A stretch of DNA of 6,102 nucleotides from assembly GCA_013812565.1 (NCBI GenBank), contig JACCTF010000249.1:1-6102 (forward strand), in the 5' to 3' direction. Position 1 is the first letter of the stretch; every line of letters begins with the position of its first letter. Origin of the DNA: Pyrinomonadaceae bacterium. GTDB taxonomy: Bacteria > Acidobacteriota > Blastocatellia > Pyrinomonadales > Pyrinomonadaceae. The notes beneath the pieces were generated by a model. The model had not been told where the DNA came from and did no database searches. It saw only the letters and a program-made list of their open reading frames with translations. The translations under genes and the position numbers were made by a program. This document shows positions 5,214 through 6,102 of the stretch, in pieces.

Positions 5214-6029
5214 TTATCCCGGATTTTCGAAGACTGTCAGAAGATCGCCGTACTGGCTGATCTTGAACACTTGTTCGCCGTCCCGCCATTCAGCAAATTG
5301 TGTCAGAATTCTGAAGCCATTCGCTTCAAGAATCGCCCTAAACGTTTTAGAAGTCAGGTTGCTCCGCCAGCCCCCGTGGACGCCCCCGTCTTGTCCATGA
5401 TGAATTGCGGCATGGCCACCCGCCCTTAACACCCTCTTGAACTCTTTAACATATTCCCCGGCCTCCGGCGCATTGATGTGAACGAACACATCGAAGGACC
5501 AAATAGAATCGATTGAGTCATCCTCAACGAGTGGCACTTCCGAACCGTTACTAACCAAAAACTCCGCGTTGTCGCAGCCTGCGAACTTCCTTTTGCAGAT
5601 CTCGATGCACCGGTCTGAGATGTCGATGGCAATCAGATGGCCGGCGATCTTCTGCAACGTTTCGGTCCAGCGTCCGGCTCCAGGTCCGACTTCGAGAATG
5701 CGTCCGCCTTTTGTCATGTACTTCAGCAATACGCTGTCAGTTAGCGACTTTTTCCATTCGACGGATGGCGTCCATTCTTCGCCGCCGCTCTCCCAATCCC
5801 AGCTTCGCCAGATCTCGCGGTTCATAGCGACGCTATGGATACCCGGCAGGTCGCGTTTCGTTCTGAGCTGATTCATGCGAGTATAAACCGAGTCGGCGAT
5901 CGAGCTCGCCGCATAGTAAAGAATCAGGTGCGTCGTCCAGAAGAAACCGTTCTCCAAGAGCGCGGTGCGCATAAGCTGAATTTTCTGTACGAGCCCGATC
6001 TTTTTTCGATTGGCGACTATATCTTTCAT
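5214..6029 (-). CDS. Class I SAM-dependent methyltransferase with N-terminal extension
   Basis: A 271-residue methyltransferase. Residues 1-105 are an extension: a hydrophobic patch at 29-47 (FFWTTHLILYYAASSIADS) and a NREIWRSWDWESGGEEWTPS block (70-89) often seen before the fold in methyltransferases of sugar clusters. The Rossmann core has motif I ILEVGPGAGRWTETL (111-125), Asp136 in LIAIDIS, SIWSFDVFVHI (175-185) and FKRVLRAGGHAAIHHG (197-212). ATG 6029 has GGAAG at 6040-6036, six bases upstream. It is the first gene of the visible minus-strand operon; TAA at 5216-5214 lies 16 bases before the glycosyltransferase start. The promoter would be in 6030-6102 or beyond and is not obvious. The hydrophobic patch could attach it to the membrane near the glycosyltransferase. 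Acceptor unknown; O-methylation of a sugar or lipid precursor is an inference from context. Confidence 0.85.
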   Translation of the reverse strand: MKDIVANRKKIGLVQKIQLMRTALLENGFFWTTHLILYYAASSIADSVYTRMNQLRTKRDLPGIHSVAMNREIWRSWDWESGGEEWTPSVEWKKSLTDSVLLKYMTKGGRILEVGPGAGRWTETLQKIAGHLIAIDISDRCIEICKRKFAGCDNAEFLVSNGSEVPLVEDDSIDSIWSFDVFVHINAPEAGEYVKEFKRVLRAGGHAAIHHGQDGGVHGGWRSNLTSKTFRAILEANGFRILTQFAEWRDGEQVFKISQYGDLLTVFENPG

Positions 6030-6102
6030 AACTGGCTTCCACTACGGGCCTGCGAAATAGCGTTATGTTTATACGAAGTGGGCGACATCCGAAGAGCAGC
6101 GT

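Overview
The window reads as two unrelated halves that converge near 3183-3281. The left half (1-3182) looks like accessory DNA. It holds a decayed CRISPR-like array, a small excisionase/MerR-type helix-turn-helix gene, an orphan gene resembling a VirB8/TraE-type conjugation component, and a two-gene regulatory unit (ribbon-helix-helix protein plus sigma-70-like protein) downstream of three near-identical palindromic operator-like sites. The right half (3282-6029, minus strand) is a compact operon of methyltransferase, membrane-anchored family 2 glycosyltransferase and second methyltransferase, typical of cell-surface glycan or glycolipid loci. No rRNA, tRNA or complete transposase was seen.

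The organism is a bacterium of moderate to moderately high GC. The style of the glycosyltransferase and its partner methyltransferases, the type I-C-like repeat and the TACA-n2-TGTA operators would all fit an Acidobacteriota (Blastocatellia-like) genome. That assignment is a weak inference from family resemblance and not from a marker gene.

Layout. 11-450: five clear 27-bp repeats ending in GTGGATTGAA or GTGGAGTTACC, the last four at an exact 61-bp period, with partial repeats at both edges and a longer interval that may hide two decayed units. 586-777 (-): 63-residue DNA-binding protein. 802-972: divergent intergenic region with a possible 27-codon leader frame. 973-1782 (+): bitopic membrane protein, VirB8/TraE-like. 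1785-1865 (+): a well-initiated but 26-codon frame that may be the broken start of the next transfer gene. 1914-1999: three TCTACAAATGTA-centred sites. 2021-3182 (+): overlapping RHH and sigma-like genes. 3183-3281: convergent gap with a long interrupted inverted repeat. 3282-6029 (-): the operon, read from right to left, with ATGA coupling between its last two genes.

How the parts may work together: the RHH and sigma-like proteins probably form one transcription-control cassette governed by the three sites just upstream, either through the RHH protein itself or through a BlaI/MecI/CopY-type repressor encoded elsewhere. With the HTH protein and the conjugation-like gene next to it, this is best explained as part of an integrated or decaying conjugative element. 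The right-hand operon would make and methylate a lipid-linked or surface sugar and has no evident functional link to the left half. The most unusual items are the mosaic decayed CRISPR repeats, the operator trio, and the sigma-like protein with what seem to be two consecutive C-terminal helix-turn-helix segments.
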